The position numbers and the translations under genes were made by a program. 64,000 bases of DNA from CAZFBA01 sp964517135 (GTDB taxonomy: Bacteria > Cyanobacteriota > Vampirovibrionia > JBFMGH01). The DNA lies in assembly GCA_964517135.1 (NCBI GenBank), contig CAZFBA010000002.1, positions 1 to 64,000 of the forward strand, given 5' to 3'. Positions 53,004 through 61,447 of this stretch are shown here, in pieces (within the stretch, counting starts at the first letter, position 1; each line of letters starts with the position of its first letter). The notes beneath the pieces were generated by a model, which was not told the DNA's origin, ran no database searches, and was given only the letters and a program-made list of their open reading frames with translations.

Positions 53004-54086
53004 ATGTTTTTAGAAGAATTATTACAATTAGTATTTGACAGAGGCGCCTCTGACCTGCATATTTCAATGGGGCTGCCGCCTGTTATCAGAGTTGATGGTA
53101 AACTTGTCAGAACTGATTATCCGCCGTTAACAAAAGAAGATACACAGCGACTTATTTTCAGTATGTTAACCAATGAACAGCGTAGAGTACTTGAACAAAA
53201 CTGGGAACTTGACTGTTCTTATGGGGTTTCAGGTTTAGGACGTTTCAGGGTTAACGTATACAAAGACCGTGGCAATTATGCTGCTGCGCTGCGTTCTATC
53301 CAATCAAATATTCCAACGTTTGATCAGTTAGGTTTGCCGCCTATTGTTAAAGAAATTTCTGAAAGACCACGTGGTTTGGTTCTGGTAACAGGGCCTACCG
53401 GTAGTGGTAAGTCTACAACACTTGCAGCAATGATAGATAACATTAATTCTTCCAGAGCAGAGCATATTCTGACAATTGAAGACCCGATCGAATTTGTTCA
53501 TACATCAAAAAGAAGCGTTATTCACCAGAGAGAACTTGGTCAGGATACCAGGAGTTTCAACAATGCCCTGAGAGCTGCCCTGCGGGAAGATCCGGATGTT
53601 ATACTGGTTGGTGAGATGAGGGACCTTGAAACGATCTCTCTTGCTCTGACAGCTTCTGAAACCGGTCACCTTGTGTTTGGTACCCTGCACACTTCATCTG
53701 CTTCTGCGACTGTTGACCGTATTGTTGACGTTTTCCCACCTACACAGCAGCAACAGATCCGTATTCAGTTATCGAACTCCCTTGTGGCTGTATTTACACA
53801 GACATTGCTGCCTAAATTATCTTCAGATGGTACAAAGTCTGGCAGGATTATGGCACAGGAAGTTATGATTGTTACACCTGCTATCGCTAACCTCGTTCGT
53901 GAAGGTAAAACAGCCCAGATCTATTCAGCTATTCAAACAGGTGGTAACTATAAAATGCAAACACTTGAAATGGCACTTAGAGAGCTGTATGTCAATAACC
54001 TGGTTACTTATGAAGATGCGATGACAAAAACAAGTAGGCCTGATGACCTGAAACGTATGATCGGTTCTGCTATGGCCAGTGCATAG
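53004..54086 (+). CDS. pilT: Type IV pilus retraction ATPase
   Basis: PilT powers pilus retraction and twitching. The 360-residue protein starts FLEELLQLVFDRGASDLHIS, typical of PilT, and has Walker A GPTGSGKSTT at about residue 130, Walker B ALREDPDVILVGEMRD, and the His box TGHLVFGTLHTSSA. Its full length and order (after pilB, before pilC) match cyanobacterial-type operons. AGGAG lies upstream of the ATG. Confidence 0.96.
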   Translation: MFLEELLQLVFDRGASDLHISMGLPPVIRVDGKLVRTDYPPLTKEDTQRLIFSMLTNEQRRVLEQNWELDCSYGVSGLGRFRVNVYKDRGNYAAALRSIQSNIPTFDQLGLPPIVKEISERPRGLVLVTGPTGSGKSTTLAAMIDNINSSRAEHILTIEDPIEFVHTSKRSVIHQRELGQDTRSFNNALRAALREDPDVILVGEMRDLETISLALTASETGHLVFGTLHTSSASATVDRIVDVFPPTQQQQIRIQLSNSLVAVFTQTLLPKLSSDGTKSGRIMAQEVMIVTPAIANLVREGKTAQIYSAIQTGGNYKMQTLEMALRELYVNNLVTYEDAMTKTSRPDDLKRMIGSAMASA

Positions 54087-54106
54087 TTTTGATTAGGAGT
54101 GCTTAA

Positions 54107-55336
54107 ATGCCTCAATATAAATATAAAGCCCGTGATGATAAAGGTAATTTATTAGAAAATGTTGCTTCGGCTGAAACGCTTAATGAACTCAGGTTGCACC
54201 TGAAAGAGAAAAATTTATATCTTATTGATGCTGAAGATGCAAATAAGCCGAAAAGTATTCTTGATGCAAACCTTGATGACTATTTACAACAGTTTTCTAA
54301 AGTAAGTTTAAGTGATATGGTTGTGTTTTCAAGACAATATTCTGCTCTTATCAATGCGGGTGTTGCTATGATGAGAGCGTTGACTATTCTTTCAGAGCAA
54401 TCAGAGAATTATAAGCTTAGAAAGATCTTAACGATAGTTAAAAGCGATGTCGAGCAGGGTATTTCATTATCTGATGCTTTTGCAAAGCACCCTGACACTT
54501 TTGATATTCTGTATGTTGCTATGGTAAGAGCCGGTGAAACGGGTGGAGTTCTTGATGAGGTTTTAAACAGGATTGCCAAGTTTCTTGAAGATCGTGCAAG
54601 GTTATTGCATCAAGTAAAATCAGCTCTTACTTATCCGGCTATTGTTACCTTGCTTGCTCTTGTTATATTTTTTGTTATGCTGACCTTCATATTACCTAAG
54701 TTTTCACAATTATTTGGTCGGCTGGGGTCTGATTTGCCTGCTTATACACAGTTTTTAATTAATGTAAGCGAGTTTTTACGGTCAGCATGGATATTGCTTA
54801 TCATTGCAATTATTGTAGGGTTGGTGTTTTTGTTCAGGCATGTTTATGCAACGGAAAAAGGTAGATATGAAATAGACAAAATATTTTTGCAAATTCCGGT
54901 TTTTGGTGACCTCTTAAAGAAAGTTGCAGTAGCGAGGTTTACCAGAACCTTTGGTACACTGGTTAAAAGTGGAGTGCCTATACTGAATTCACTTGAAATC
55001 GTTCAAGATACTGCCGGAAATGCTGTTGTTTCCGGTATTGTAGGTGATGTTAAAGAGGCTGTTACCCAGGGTGGAACTATCAATGAGCCTCTTGCACGCT
55101 CGGGGCTTTTTCCTGCAATGGTTGTATCAATGATTGCTATTGGAGAAGAAACTGGTGAGCTTGATGCTATGCTTACAAAGATTGCTGACTTCTATGATAT
55201 GGAAGTAGAAGCTGCTGTTTCAACGATGACTTCACTTATTGAACCAATGATGATTGTTGTATTGGGTGGGTTAGTTGGGGCTGTTATTGTTGGTATGTAC
55301 TTACCTATGTTTAAGATATTCGAAAAAATAGGTTAA
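54107..55336 (+). CDS. pilC: Type IV pilus inner-membrane platform protein
   Basis: PilC is the inner-membrane platform of the type IV pilus machine, turned by PilB and PilT. The 409-residue protein has two T2SSF repeats. The first begins FSRQYSALINAGVAMMRAL, and the second FTRTFGTLVKSGVPILNSL. Three membrane helices follow the family's pattern (IVTLLALVIFFVMLTFILP; WILLIIAIIVGLVFLF; MMIVVLGGLVGAVIVGMYLP). It starts as MPQYKYKARD, which is typical. AGGAG precedes the ATG. Confidence 0.96.
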   Translation: MPQYKYKARDDKGNLLENVASAETLNELRLHLKEKNLYLIDAEDANKPKSILDANLDDYLQQFSKVSLSDMVVFSRQYSALINAGVAMMRALTILSEQSENYKLRKILTIVKSDVEQGISLSDAFAKHPDTFDILYVAMVRAGETGGVLDEVLNRIAKFLEDRARLLHQVKSALTYPAIVTLLALVIFFVMLTFILPKFSQLFGRLGSDLPAYTQFLINVSEFLRSAWILLIIAIIVGLVFLFRHVYATEKGRYEIDKIFLQIPVFGDLLKKVAVARFTRTFGTLVKSGVPILNSLEIVQDTAGNAVVSGIVGDVKEAVTQGGTINEPLARSGLFPAMVVSMIAIGEETGELDAMLTKIADFYDMEVEAAVSTMTSLIEPMMIVVLGGLVGAVIVGMYLPMFKIFEKIG

Positions 55337-55346
55337 TGGAGGAATT

Positions 55347-55616
55347 ATGACGTCTTTAGGACTAAGCGAAAGGCAACTGTACAGTATGATTAACAGTACG
55401 GTGGATTCTTATAAGTTTCAACTAGCTCAGGAATATTCTAATGTTTTAACAAGACAGGGTAGAGCCCGTGATACAGGGGCTTTTAATAATACTGAACAGG
55501 ATATGGAAGCTATGTGTGAGGCTTATAAGGTATTTGTAGCAGAAGCTGTAGCAAAAGCTATTGACGCCAACAACAAAAAAATATATGAAGATTTAAAACA
55601 GCTTTTAAACAGATAG
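55347..55616 (+). CDS. Small hypothetical protein after pilC
   Basis: This 89-residue soluble, helical protein has a strong TGGAGGAATT site directly upstream and lies 10 bases after pilC. I do not recognise it. The sequence LSERQLYSMINSTVDSYKF and EAYKVFVAEAVAKAIDANNK suggests two amphipathic helices. Its position at the end of the pilus operon makes a pilus-related or polarity-related role plausible. Confidence 0.6.
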   Translation: MTSLGLSERQLYSMINSTVDSYKFQLAQEYSNVLTRQGRARDTGAFNNTEQDMEAMCEAYKVFVAEAVAKAIDANNKKIYEDLKQLLNR

Positions 55617-55620
55617 GTGG

Positions 55621-57168
55621 CTAGTGTCTGAAGTGTCTTGTTTCTGTCAGGACCATAGAAAGCCCAAGTTTATTGCAGGTTGAGATGACATCTTTATCTT
55701 TTATGCTGCCACCCGGCTGTATAATGGAACTGATACGTGATTGTGCAGCTGCTTCAATATTATCAATAGCAGGAAAGAATCCATCACTTGCAGCAACAGC
55801 ATCTTTAGCTTCATCGCATGCCTGTCTCAATGCTATTTCCATTGAAGCTATTCGACTGGTTTGACCGCAGCCTATGCCAATCGTTTGAGCATTTTTAGCT
55901 ATGACAATGGCATTAGAATTAACATGTTTTGCTACTTTCCAGGCGAATAAAAGGTCATCTAGCTCTGCTTCAGAAGGTTTCTTTTCTGTAACGATCTTTA
56001 ATTCTTCTCTGGTTAACATTTTGTTATCTGAATCCTGAACCAGAATGCCACCTGCAACCTGTCTTATCATATAATCTTCCAGCAAGTTAATATCTGACGG
56101 TATTTCAATAAGGCGCAGATTCTTTTTGGCTGCCAGTGTAGATATGGCTTCTTCAGTAAATTCAGGTGCTACAATGACTTCAAGGAAAATATTTGTCATT
56201 AGAAGGGCTGTTTCATAGTCTACAGTGGCATTAAACCCTACGATGCCACCGAAAGCACTTATAGGATCAGCATTAAGAGCTTTTTTATATGCTTCAAGAG
56301 CTGTTTTTCCAAGAGCAACACCACAGGGGTTAGAGTGTTTTATTATACATACAGCAGGCTTTTTTTGAAATTCATTGATAATTCTCAGTGCAGCTGTTAA
56401 ATCTACAAGGTTGTTATATGAAAGTTCTTTGCCCTGTAGAACCTTAAATGGTAGGTCATGCAGATTATCTCTTGTATGACTGTAGAGGGCAGCTTTCTGG
56501 TGTGGGTTTTCTCCATATCTCAGGTCTTTAATCTTTTTAAGGTTAAGGTTAAATGCTTCAAATGTTTCTTTTGCTTCAAAGATCCTGCTGAGTGTGTCAG
56601 TGATGGTCTTATCGTAGTTGTAAGTGTTTCTAAATACTTTTAAAGCAAGCTTCTGGCGTGTTTCCAGTGTGGTATTCCCCTTGTATTTTTCCATTTCATC
56701 TATGATGGTGTCATAATCTTCTGGTGAACAGATTACAGTTACAGATTTAAAGTTTTTTGCAGCGCTTCTTAGCATTGCAGGGCCACCAATATCAATATTT
56801 TCAATAAGTTCTTCTATTGAAGCATCTTTATTTTCAGCAACTTTTTCAAATGGATACAGGTTTGTTACAACGAGATCAATGGGTTTTATATCTTCTTTTT
56901 TAAGTGTATTGAGATGTTCTTTGTTATCTTTATCAGCGAGTATGCCTCCATGAACCTTTGGATGCAGGCTTTTAACTCTGCCGTCAAGTATTTCAGGGAA
57001 TTCTGTCAGGGTGCTTATTTGGGTTGTCTTTATTCCGGCTTTTTTAAGGTAGTCTCGTGTTTTACCTGTTGAGATTATTTCATAGTTAAAAGTTTCTGTT
57101 AGTTTTTTAGCAAACTCTTTGAGCCCTGTTTTATCATAAACGCTTATTATTGCTCGTTTTTTATTCAT
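55621..57168 (-). CDS. purH: Bifunctional AICAR transformylase/IMP cyclohydrolase
   Basis: PurH completes IMP synthesis: formylation of AICAR, then ring closure. The 515-residue protein has the N-terminal MGS-like IMP cyclohydrolase domain (ISVYDKTGLKEFAKKL, DGRVKSLHPKVHGGILAD) and the C-terminal AICAR transformylase domain (LRYGENPHQKAALY, CIIKHSNPCGVALG with the catalytic Lys-His). The length and start match the family. It is transcribed toward the pilus operon, with four bases between stops. Confidence 0.96.
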   Translation of the reverse strand: MNKKRAIISVYDKTGLKEFAKKLTETFNYEIISTGKTRDYLKKAGIKTTQISTLTEFPEILDGRVKSLHPKVHGGILADKDNKEHLNTLKKEDIKPIDLVVTNLYPFEKVAENKDASIEELIENIDIGGPAMLRSAAKNFKSVTVICSPEDYDTIIDEMEKYKGNTTLETRQKLALKVFRNTYNYDKTITDTLSRIFEAKETFEAFNLNLKKIKDLRYGENPHQKAALYSHTRDNLHDLPFKVLQGKELSYNNLVDLTAALRIINEFQKKPAVCIIKHSNPCGVALGKTALEAYKKALNADPISAFGGIVGFNATVDYETALLMTNIFLEVIVAPEFTEEAISTLAAKKNLRLIEIPSDINLLEDYMIRQVAGGILVQDSDNKMLTREELKIVTEKKPSEAELDDLLFAWKVAKHVNSNAIVIAKNAQTIGIGCGQTSRIASMEIALRQACDEAKDAVAASDGFFPAIDNIEAAAQSRISSIIQPGGSIKDKDVISTCNKLGLSMVLTETRHFRH

Positions 57169-57407
57169 CTCGACCTCATTCTGTTACGTTCTTAATACTT
57201 TCAGCTTTCATGTTAAAGTATATAGCAAACTATTTTGAGGTTAAAATGAAATTGAAATCTGTTGAGAAAAGTTACAATTTTGGTTTTTACCTTATTATTT
57301 GCTTCATGAATTATAGAAACAGGTCGATGGATTTAATTAATTCGACTTTTAAATTATAATATTTATTAAGATAGAGATTTTTAGGATCAAGGGTAAGGTT
57401 ATCTTAA

Positions 57408-58421
57408 GTGATTCCTGTATTAGTAAAAGAGCTGGAGAATTTAAAGTTCTTACCTTATGATATTTATACTAGGAATGGTCGCCTGATTTTTCGATCAGGA
57501 GAAGCTTTGACTGCTGGAAAACTTTTGCAGTTACGTTATATTGAGATATATCGTAAACCAGAAGAGGTTATAGAGAAGCCTTCTGCTGAAGAAAAACCAT
57601 TTGTCCCTAAAAAACCGACTGCTAAAAAAGGAAAAGTCAAATCAAATGTTTCTACGGTAGTTCCGGTGCTTTCTCCAGAAAAGACGATTGCCTATAATGA
57701 TGAAAGGCTTCATGAAATTAATCCGGAGTCGTTGATTTCACCTGAAATGCAGGTTAGTATTAAATCTTCGATGCATGATATTATTGATTCTGCTGCAACG
57801 GGAACTCCTCCTGACCCTGTTGTTTATAATGCAGCAAGAGATCAGATAGTTACTGAGGTTCTGGATACTGTTGACCAAATATCTCACCTGAATCAATTAC
57901 GTGTTTTTGATGACTATGACTATTCTCATGGGGTTAATGTTGCGGTATTAAGTGTCATGCTTGGTCATAAACTGAATATTACCAGTAATATGCTCAGAAC
58001 ACTGGCATTAGGTGCGCTGTTACATGATATAGGTAAGACAAGAATACCCAAGCAGATTCTTTATAAGCCGGGCCCCCTTACTGATAAAGAATATGAGATT
58101 GTAAAATTGCATTCTCCTATAGGTTATAAGATTATTAAAGATGAGATGGGGTTACCTGAAGATGTGGCCCGTATAGCACTGGAACATCAGGAAAAGTTTG
58201 ACGGTACAGGCTATCCTCGAGGTATTTCTGGAGAAGCTATTGGCACTTTCGGGCAGATTGTCAGTGTTTGTGATGTCTATGATGCTCTTGTATCAACAAA
58301 AGTCTATTCTAACCCTAAACCTTCTCAGGATGCGATCAAAATTATGTTAAACTATGGGAGCAAGTGGTTTAATCCTACAATATTGTATAAATTTTCACAT
58401 ATGACCACTTTTACGGAATAA
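57408..58421 (+). CDS. HD-GYP domain phosphodiesterase
   Basis: This is a 337-residue protein with a GTG start. Residues 1-50 form a small N-terminal domain shared with the next gene. A charged linker follows, then an HD-GYP domain at about 150-330 with H206-D207 in LLHDIGKTRIP and EHQEKFDGTGYPRG carrying the GYP motif. HD-GYP enzymes degrade cyclic di-GMP and often affect motility. No membrane span is present. It is followed 20 bases later by a paralogue. Confidence 0.88.
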   Translation: MIPVLVKELENLKFLPYDIYTRNGRLIFRSGEALTAGKLLQLRYIEIYRKPEEVIEKPSAEEKPFVPKKPTAKKGKVKSNVSTVVPVLSPEKTIAYNDERLHEINPESLISPEMQVSIKSSMHDIIDSAATGTPPDPVVYNAARDQIVTEVLDTVDQISHLNQLRVFDDYDYSHGVNVAVLSVMLGHKLNITSNMLRTLALGALLHDIGKTRIPKQILYKPGPLTDKEYEIVKLHSPIGYKIIKDEMGLPEDVARIALEHQEKFDGTGYPRGISGEAIGTFGQIVSVCDVYDALVSTKVYSNPKPSQDAIKIMLNYGSKWFNPTILYKFSHMTTFTE

Positions 58422-58441
58422 TAAATTTTAGGTGGCGTGGC

Positions 58442-59422
58442 TTGAAAAGAGTTAATATCAAGGATATAGAAGCGCTTAAATATTTAGAGTTTGACCTTTA
58501 TAATGAAAGAGGTAAACTGATATGCCCTAAGGGTACAGAAATGACACCGGGCAAGGTTTTGCAGCTTAGTTATATAAAACTGTTTAGAACACAGGATGAT
58601 CCCAGCACTGTTGTGACAACAGAAATCAGGCCTTCTACTGAAGAATCTCTTGAGTTAGATGATGTTGTTGAAGAAATAGTTGAGAATGATATTAATGACA
58701 TACCTGAAGAACCTGAAGATTCTGAGTCAAAGATAGATCAGCAGGTTAGAAGAGAAGTTCTGGCCTCTACTAGAGGTTTTATAAATGATATAGAAAGCGG
58801 CAAAACACCTGATATAGCTATTTGTGAGGTAACAAGGGATAAGCTGGTTGAAGAAGTTGCTGAAAAAATTGATGAAGTTGACTATCTTGGCCAGCTTAGA
58901 ATGTTTGATGAGTATACATATTCTCATAATGTGAATGTATCTGCTTTGAGTGTGGCTTTAGGTCTGCAAATAGGTCTTGATGAGAAGCAAATAAAAGATC
59001 TGGCACTTGCTGCACTACTTCATGACATTGGAAAGATGAAAATACCCAAAGAGGTGCTTAATAAACCGGGCAGATTAACAGATGAAGAGTTTAAAATAAT
59101 GAAATTACATGCTCCACTGGGGGCTAAAATCATTAAAGATGAGCTTAAACTTTCCAGTATTATTTATAGAGTAGCACTGGAACACCAGGAACGTTATTCA
59201 GGTTCCGGGTACCCCAGGGGTATCAAAATGGATGAGATTTCTCTCTATGCTCAAATATGCGCTATAGCTGATGTCTATGATGCCCTCTGCTCAAAACGTG
59301 TTTATAAACCAGCAAGAACCTCTCAGGAATCTATTAAAATAATGCTATCAGAAGGCTCTAAATCTTTTAATCCGGGTTTGCTCTATAAATTTATACATAT
59401 GTGTAATTATTCAGATAGTTAA
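58442..59422 (+). CDS. HD-GYP domain protein, tandem paralogue
   Basis: This 326-residue protein has a TTG start and the same architecture as the gene before it. The N-terminal segment (FDLYNERGKLICPKGTEMTPGK) matches the paralogue, then comes an acidic linker and an HD-GYP domain with H194-D195 (LLHDIGKMKIP) and EHQERYSGSGYPRG. The Asp before the GxGYP motif in the paralogue is Ser here, so activity or metal use may differ. The pair looks like a local duplication. Confidence 0.86.
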   Translation: MKRVNIKDIEALKYLEFDLYNERGKLICPKGTEMTPGKVLQLSYIKLFRTQDDPSTVVTTEIRPSTEESLELDDVVEEIVENDINDIPEEPEDSESKIDQQVRREVLASTRGFINDIESGKTPDIAICEVTRDKLVEEVAEKIDEVDYLGQLRMFDEYTYSHNVNVSALSVALGLQIGLDEKQIKDLALAALLHDIGKMKIPKEVLNKPGRLTDEEFKIMKLHAPLGAKIIKDELKLSSIIYRVALEHQERYSGSGYPRGIKMDEISLYAQICAIADVYDALCSKRVYKPARTSQESIKIMLSEGSKSFNPGLLYKFIHMCNYSDS

Positions 59423-59558
59423 TCGCATATAATACATATGTGTTGATTAGTCCGGCTTTTACTACAGAATGTAAATTTTTTAACGCCTTACCATTTATTC
59501 AATCTCATTTTCAGACGATACCTTTAATGTTAATTGTGTATATCTCTTTGAGGGCAGT

Positions 59559-60233
59559 TTGAGTAGTATTCTTTTTGGAACCTCAAATTCGCTACTGGCG
59601 CAGGTTGATACTGCGTCATATTCAACTTCTGCCAGCCTGCAACGGAAAGATAGAGCCGAATTTCGTAATGAACTCATTAATTCACCTCTTACAGATATTT
59701 ATGCATCAATAGAAAGACCAATTTTAAATGGTTTATATAAATCTATACCGGCTGAAAGAGCAGAACAGCTTCTTGGTTATGGTGTAAATATGGAAGAAGC
59801 AGTAAATACTGCTATTCAGGAATACCTGGAAATGCTTCCTGATGATGAAAAACAGCTTACCCTGAAGGCGCAGGTAGATGGTTATGATGATACTGAAATT
59901 GTTATTGACGGTACGCCGGCTGGTGATAACATAGATGTATCAATGTATAATAATTCAACTATTATAGTTAACGCCCTTGCCGGTAATGATACGGTTATTG
60001 TTGGGGGTTCCAATAACAATGTTACTGTAAATCTTGATGATGGTAATGATCTTGTTCAGATTGATGGTACTAATTATAATGAGGTGTTTGTCGATGGTGG
60101 TGCAGGCAATGATAGATTAAGACTATCAGGCGTTGAAGCAGACTGGAATTTCGACGAAATAGATACCTATACGCATAATACTTCTGGTGCCATTGTTACA
60201 GTTGTTGATATTGAAATTGTTCAGTACGGTTAA
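59559..60233 (+). CDS. RTX-like calcium-binding protein
   Basis: This 224-residue protein begins at TTG with GAGG five bases upstream. Residues 1-110 are a mixed helical region without a signal peptide. Residues about 125-205 contain degenerate hemolysin-type repeats (LAGNDTVIVGG, LDDGNDLVQIDG, GGAGNDRLRLSG), which bind calcium in a beta roll. Such proteins usually leave the cell by type I secretion through a C-terminal signal. No secretion genes are adjacent. Confidence 0.75.
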   Translation: MSSILFGTSNSLLAQVDTASYSTSASLQRKDRAEFRNELINSPLTDIYASIERPILNGLYKSIPAERAEQLLGYGVNMEEAVNTAIQEYLEMLPDDEKQLTLKAQVDGYDDTEIVIDGTPAGDNIDVSMYNNSTIIVNALAGNDTVIVGGSNNNVTVNLDDGNDLVQIDGTNYNEVFVDGGAGNDRLRLSGVEADWNFDEIDTYTHNTSGAIVTVVDIEIVQYG

Positions 60234-60330
60234 ATAAAGAGTTTATGGTTTTGTCAGTAGGTTTTTCCTGTCGAAGTGGAAAAATTTCAAAACATGTTGT
60301 ATATAAAAATATATAATACTCCCCGAAAGG

Positions 60331-60358
60331 TTGACACTGTCGTTCTGTATTGTTTAAA
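60331..60358 (+). promoter_or_regulatory. Possible promoter of the tRNA cluster
   Basis: TTGACA (60331-60336) is a perfect -35 box. TTTAAA 16 bases downstream is the best-placed -10. tRNA-Pro begins 13 bases later. Confidence 0.35.
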
Positions 60359-60371
60359 CTATAAATACCTT

Positions 60372-60445
60372 CGGGATGTGGCGCAGCTTGGTAGCGCACC
60401 TCGCTTGGGACGAGGGGGCCGCTGGTTCAAATCCAGTCATCCCGA
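60372..60445 (+). tRNA. tRNA-Pro (TGG anticodon)
   Basis: The acceptor CGGGATG pairs with CATCCCG. The anticodon stem CCTCG/CGAGG encloses loop CTTGGGA, giving anticodon TGG with G37, typical of proline. The T loop contains GGTTCAAATCC. The discriminator is A. CCA is not encoded. Confidence 0.95.
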
Positions 60446-60472
60446 TTTTCTAAAAGTAAAACTTAATATAGT

Positions 60473-60545
60473 GCGGGTGTAGCTCAGCTGGTAGAGCGCT
60501 AGCCTTCCAAGCTAGTTGTCGCGAGTTCGAACCTCGTCGCCCGCT
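60473..60545 (+). tRNA. tRNA-Gly (TCC anticodon)
   Basis: The acceptor GCGGGTG pairs with CGCCCGC. The anticodon stem CTAGC/GCTAG encloses CTTCCAA, giving anticodon TCC. The discriminator is T, usual for glycine. It lies 27 bases after tRNA-Pro. CCA is not encoded. Confidence 0.95.
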
Positions 60546-60554
60546 GATGACTGA

Positions 60555-60628
60555 GGCGAGTGTAGCCAAGTGGTTAAGGCCCCGGATTGTGGTTCCGGTA
60601 TTCGTGGGTTCGATTCCCATCACTCGCC
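60555..60628 (+). tRNA. tRNA-His (GTG anticodon)
   Basis: The anticodon stem CCGGA/TCCGG encloses TTGTGGT, giving anticodon GTG. The acceptor GCGAGTG pairs with CACTCGC. The extra G at position -1 (60555), opposite discriminator C, marks histidine tRNA. CCA is not complete in the gene. recO follows. Confidence 0.95.
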
Positions 60629-60652
60629 CACTCTTATTTAAGGATAACATAT

Positions 60653-61405
60653 ATGCCTGAGTATAAAACGTCTGCTATAATCCTTAGAACATATGATTTT
60701 AAAGATTATGACAAGGTTGTAGTTTTATATTCGAGAGAGTATGGGCTGGTCAGGGCAATAGCAAAGGGTGTTAAGCGACCAAAGTCAAAGCTGGGAGGGA
60801 GGCTGGAACCTCTCATTGCCTCTGATTTGATACTTTATGAAGGTAAAAATCTTGATATTATTACACAGTGTAGTACTACAGACTATTTTAAAAATCTGAG
60901 GACAGATCTGAAAAAGATTACATTTGCAATGTATTATTCTGAACTTATTACTGCGTTTGGTATTGAAGAAGATCCACAATCTGAAGAGGTTTATAACTTC
61001 TTATATGATAGTATTAAAAAACTTGAAATTGCCATGGATAACGAATTAGAGCACTTGTTAGTTGCTTTTCAGCATAAAATAATGGTGATGTCAGGTTATG
61101 CTCCTATGCTTGATCGCTGTGATCACTGTAATAAAATTATTGAAGAAGATTCAAACGTCTATTTGAATTCATATAGAGGCGTTTTTATTTGTGAAAAATG
61201 TAGTGATAGATTTGGCAATTTGGCAGAAATTGATTATAATCTTTATCACTACTTGAAAAGCCTTAATGTTAAAAATGAAAATACTTTTATTTGCGATATT
61301 TCAATAGTTATTAAAGCTCATTGTATTATGTTAAACTATATAAAACAAAAAACAAATTATAAGTTGAAAACACCTGATTTAATAGAAAATATATGCCTTA
61401 TTTAA
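60653..61405 (+). CDS. recO: DNA repair protein RecO
   Basis: RecO works with RecF and RecR to load RecA at gaps during recombinational repair. The 250-residue protein begins YKTSAIILRTYDFKDYDKVV, the family's OB-fold start, and has a helical C-terminal region with a four-Cys zinc site (CDHCNKI then CEKCSD). The ATG at 60653 follows AAGGATAA. Upstream in-frame codons lie inside tRNA-His. The gene is short of nothing relative to the family. Confidence 0.9.
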   Translation: MPEYKTSAIILRTYDFKDYDKVVVLYSREYGLVRAIAKGVKRPKSKLGGRLEPLIASDLILYEGKNLDIITQCSTTDYFKNLRTDLKKITFAMYYSELITAFGIEEDPQSEEVYNFLYDSIKKLEIAMDNELEHLLVAFQHKIMVMSGYAPMLDRCDHCNKIIEEDSNVYLNSYRGVFICEKCSDRFGNLAEIDYNLYHYLKSLNVKNENTFICDISIVIKAHCIMLNYIKQKTNYKLKTPDLIENICLI

Positions 61406-61447
61406 GGAGATAAGAGCTGTGATGAAGCCTTATTAAGGAATATAAAG

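Noticed and set aside
57246..57359. 37-codon ORF between purH and the HD-GYP gene
   Set aside because: GAGG lies upstream, but the peptide has no recognisable pattern and the frame sits in AT-rich leader sequence. It is not supported without conservation.
57169..57407. Cyclic di-GMP riboswitch before the HD-GYP genes
   Set aside because: I looked for the conserved GEMM core and found no matching sequence.
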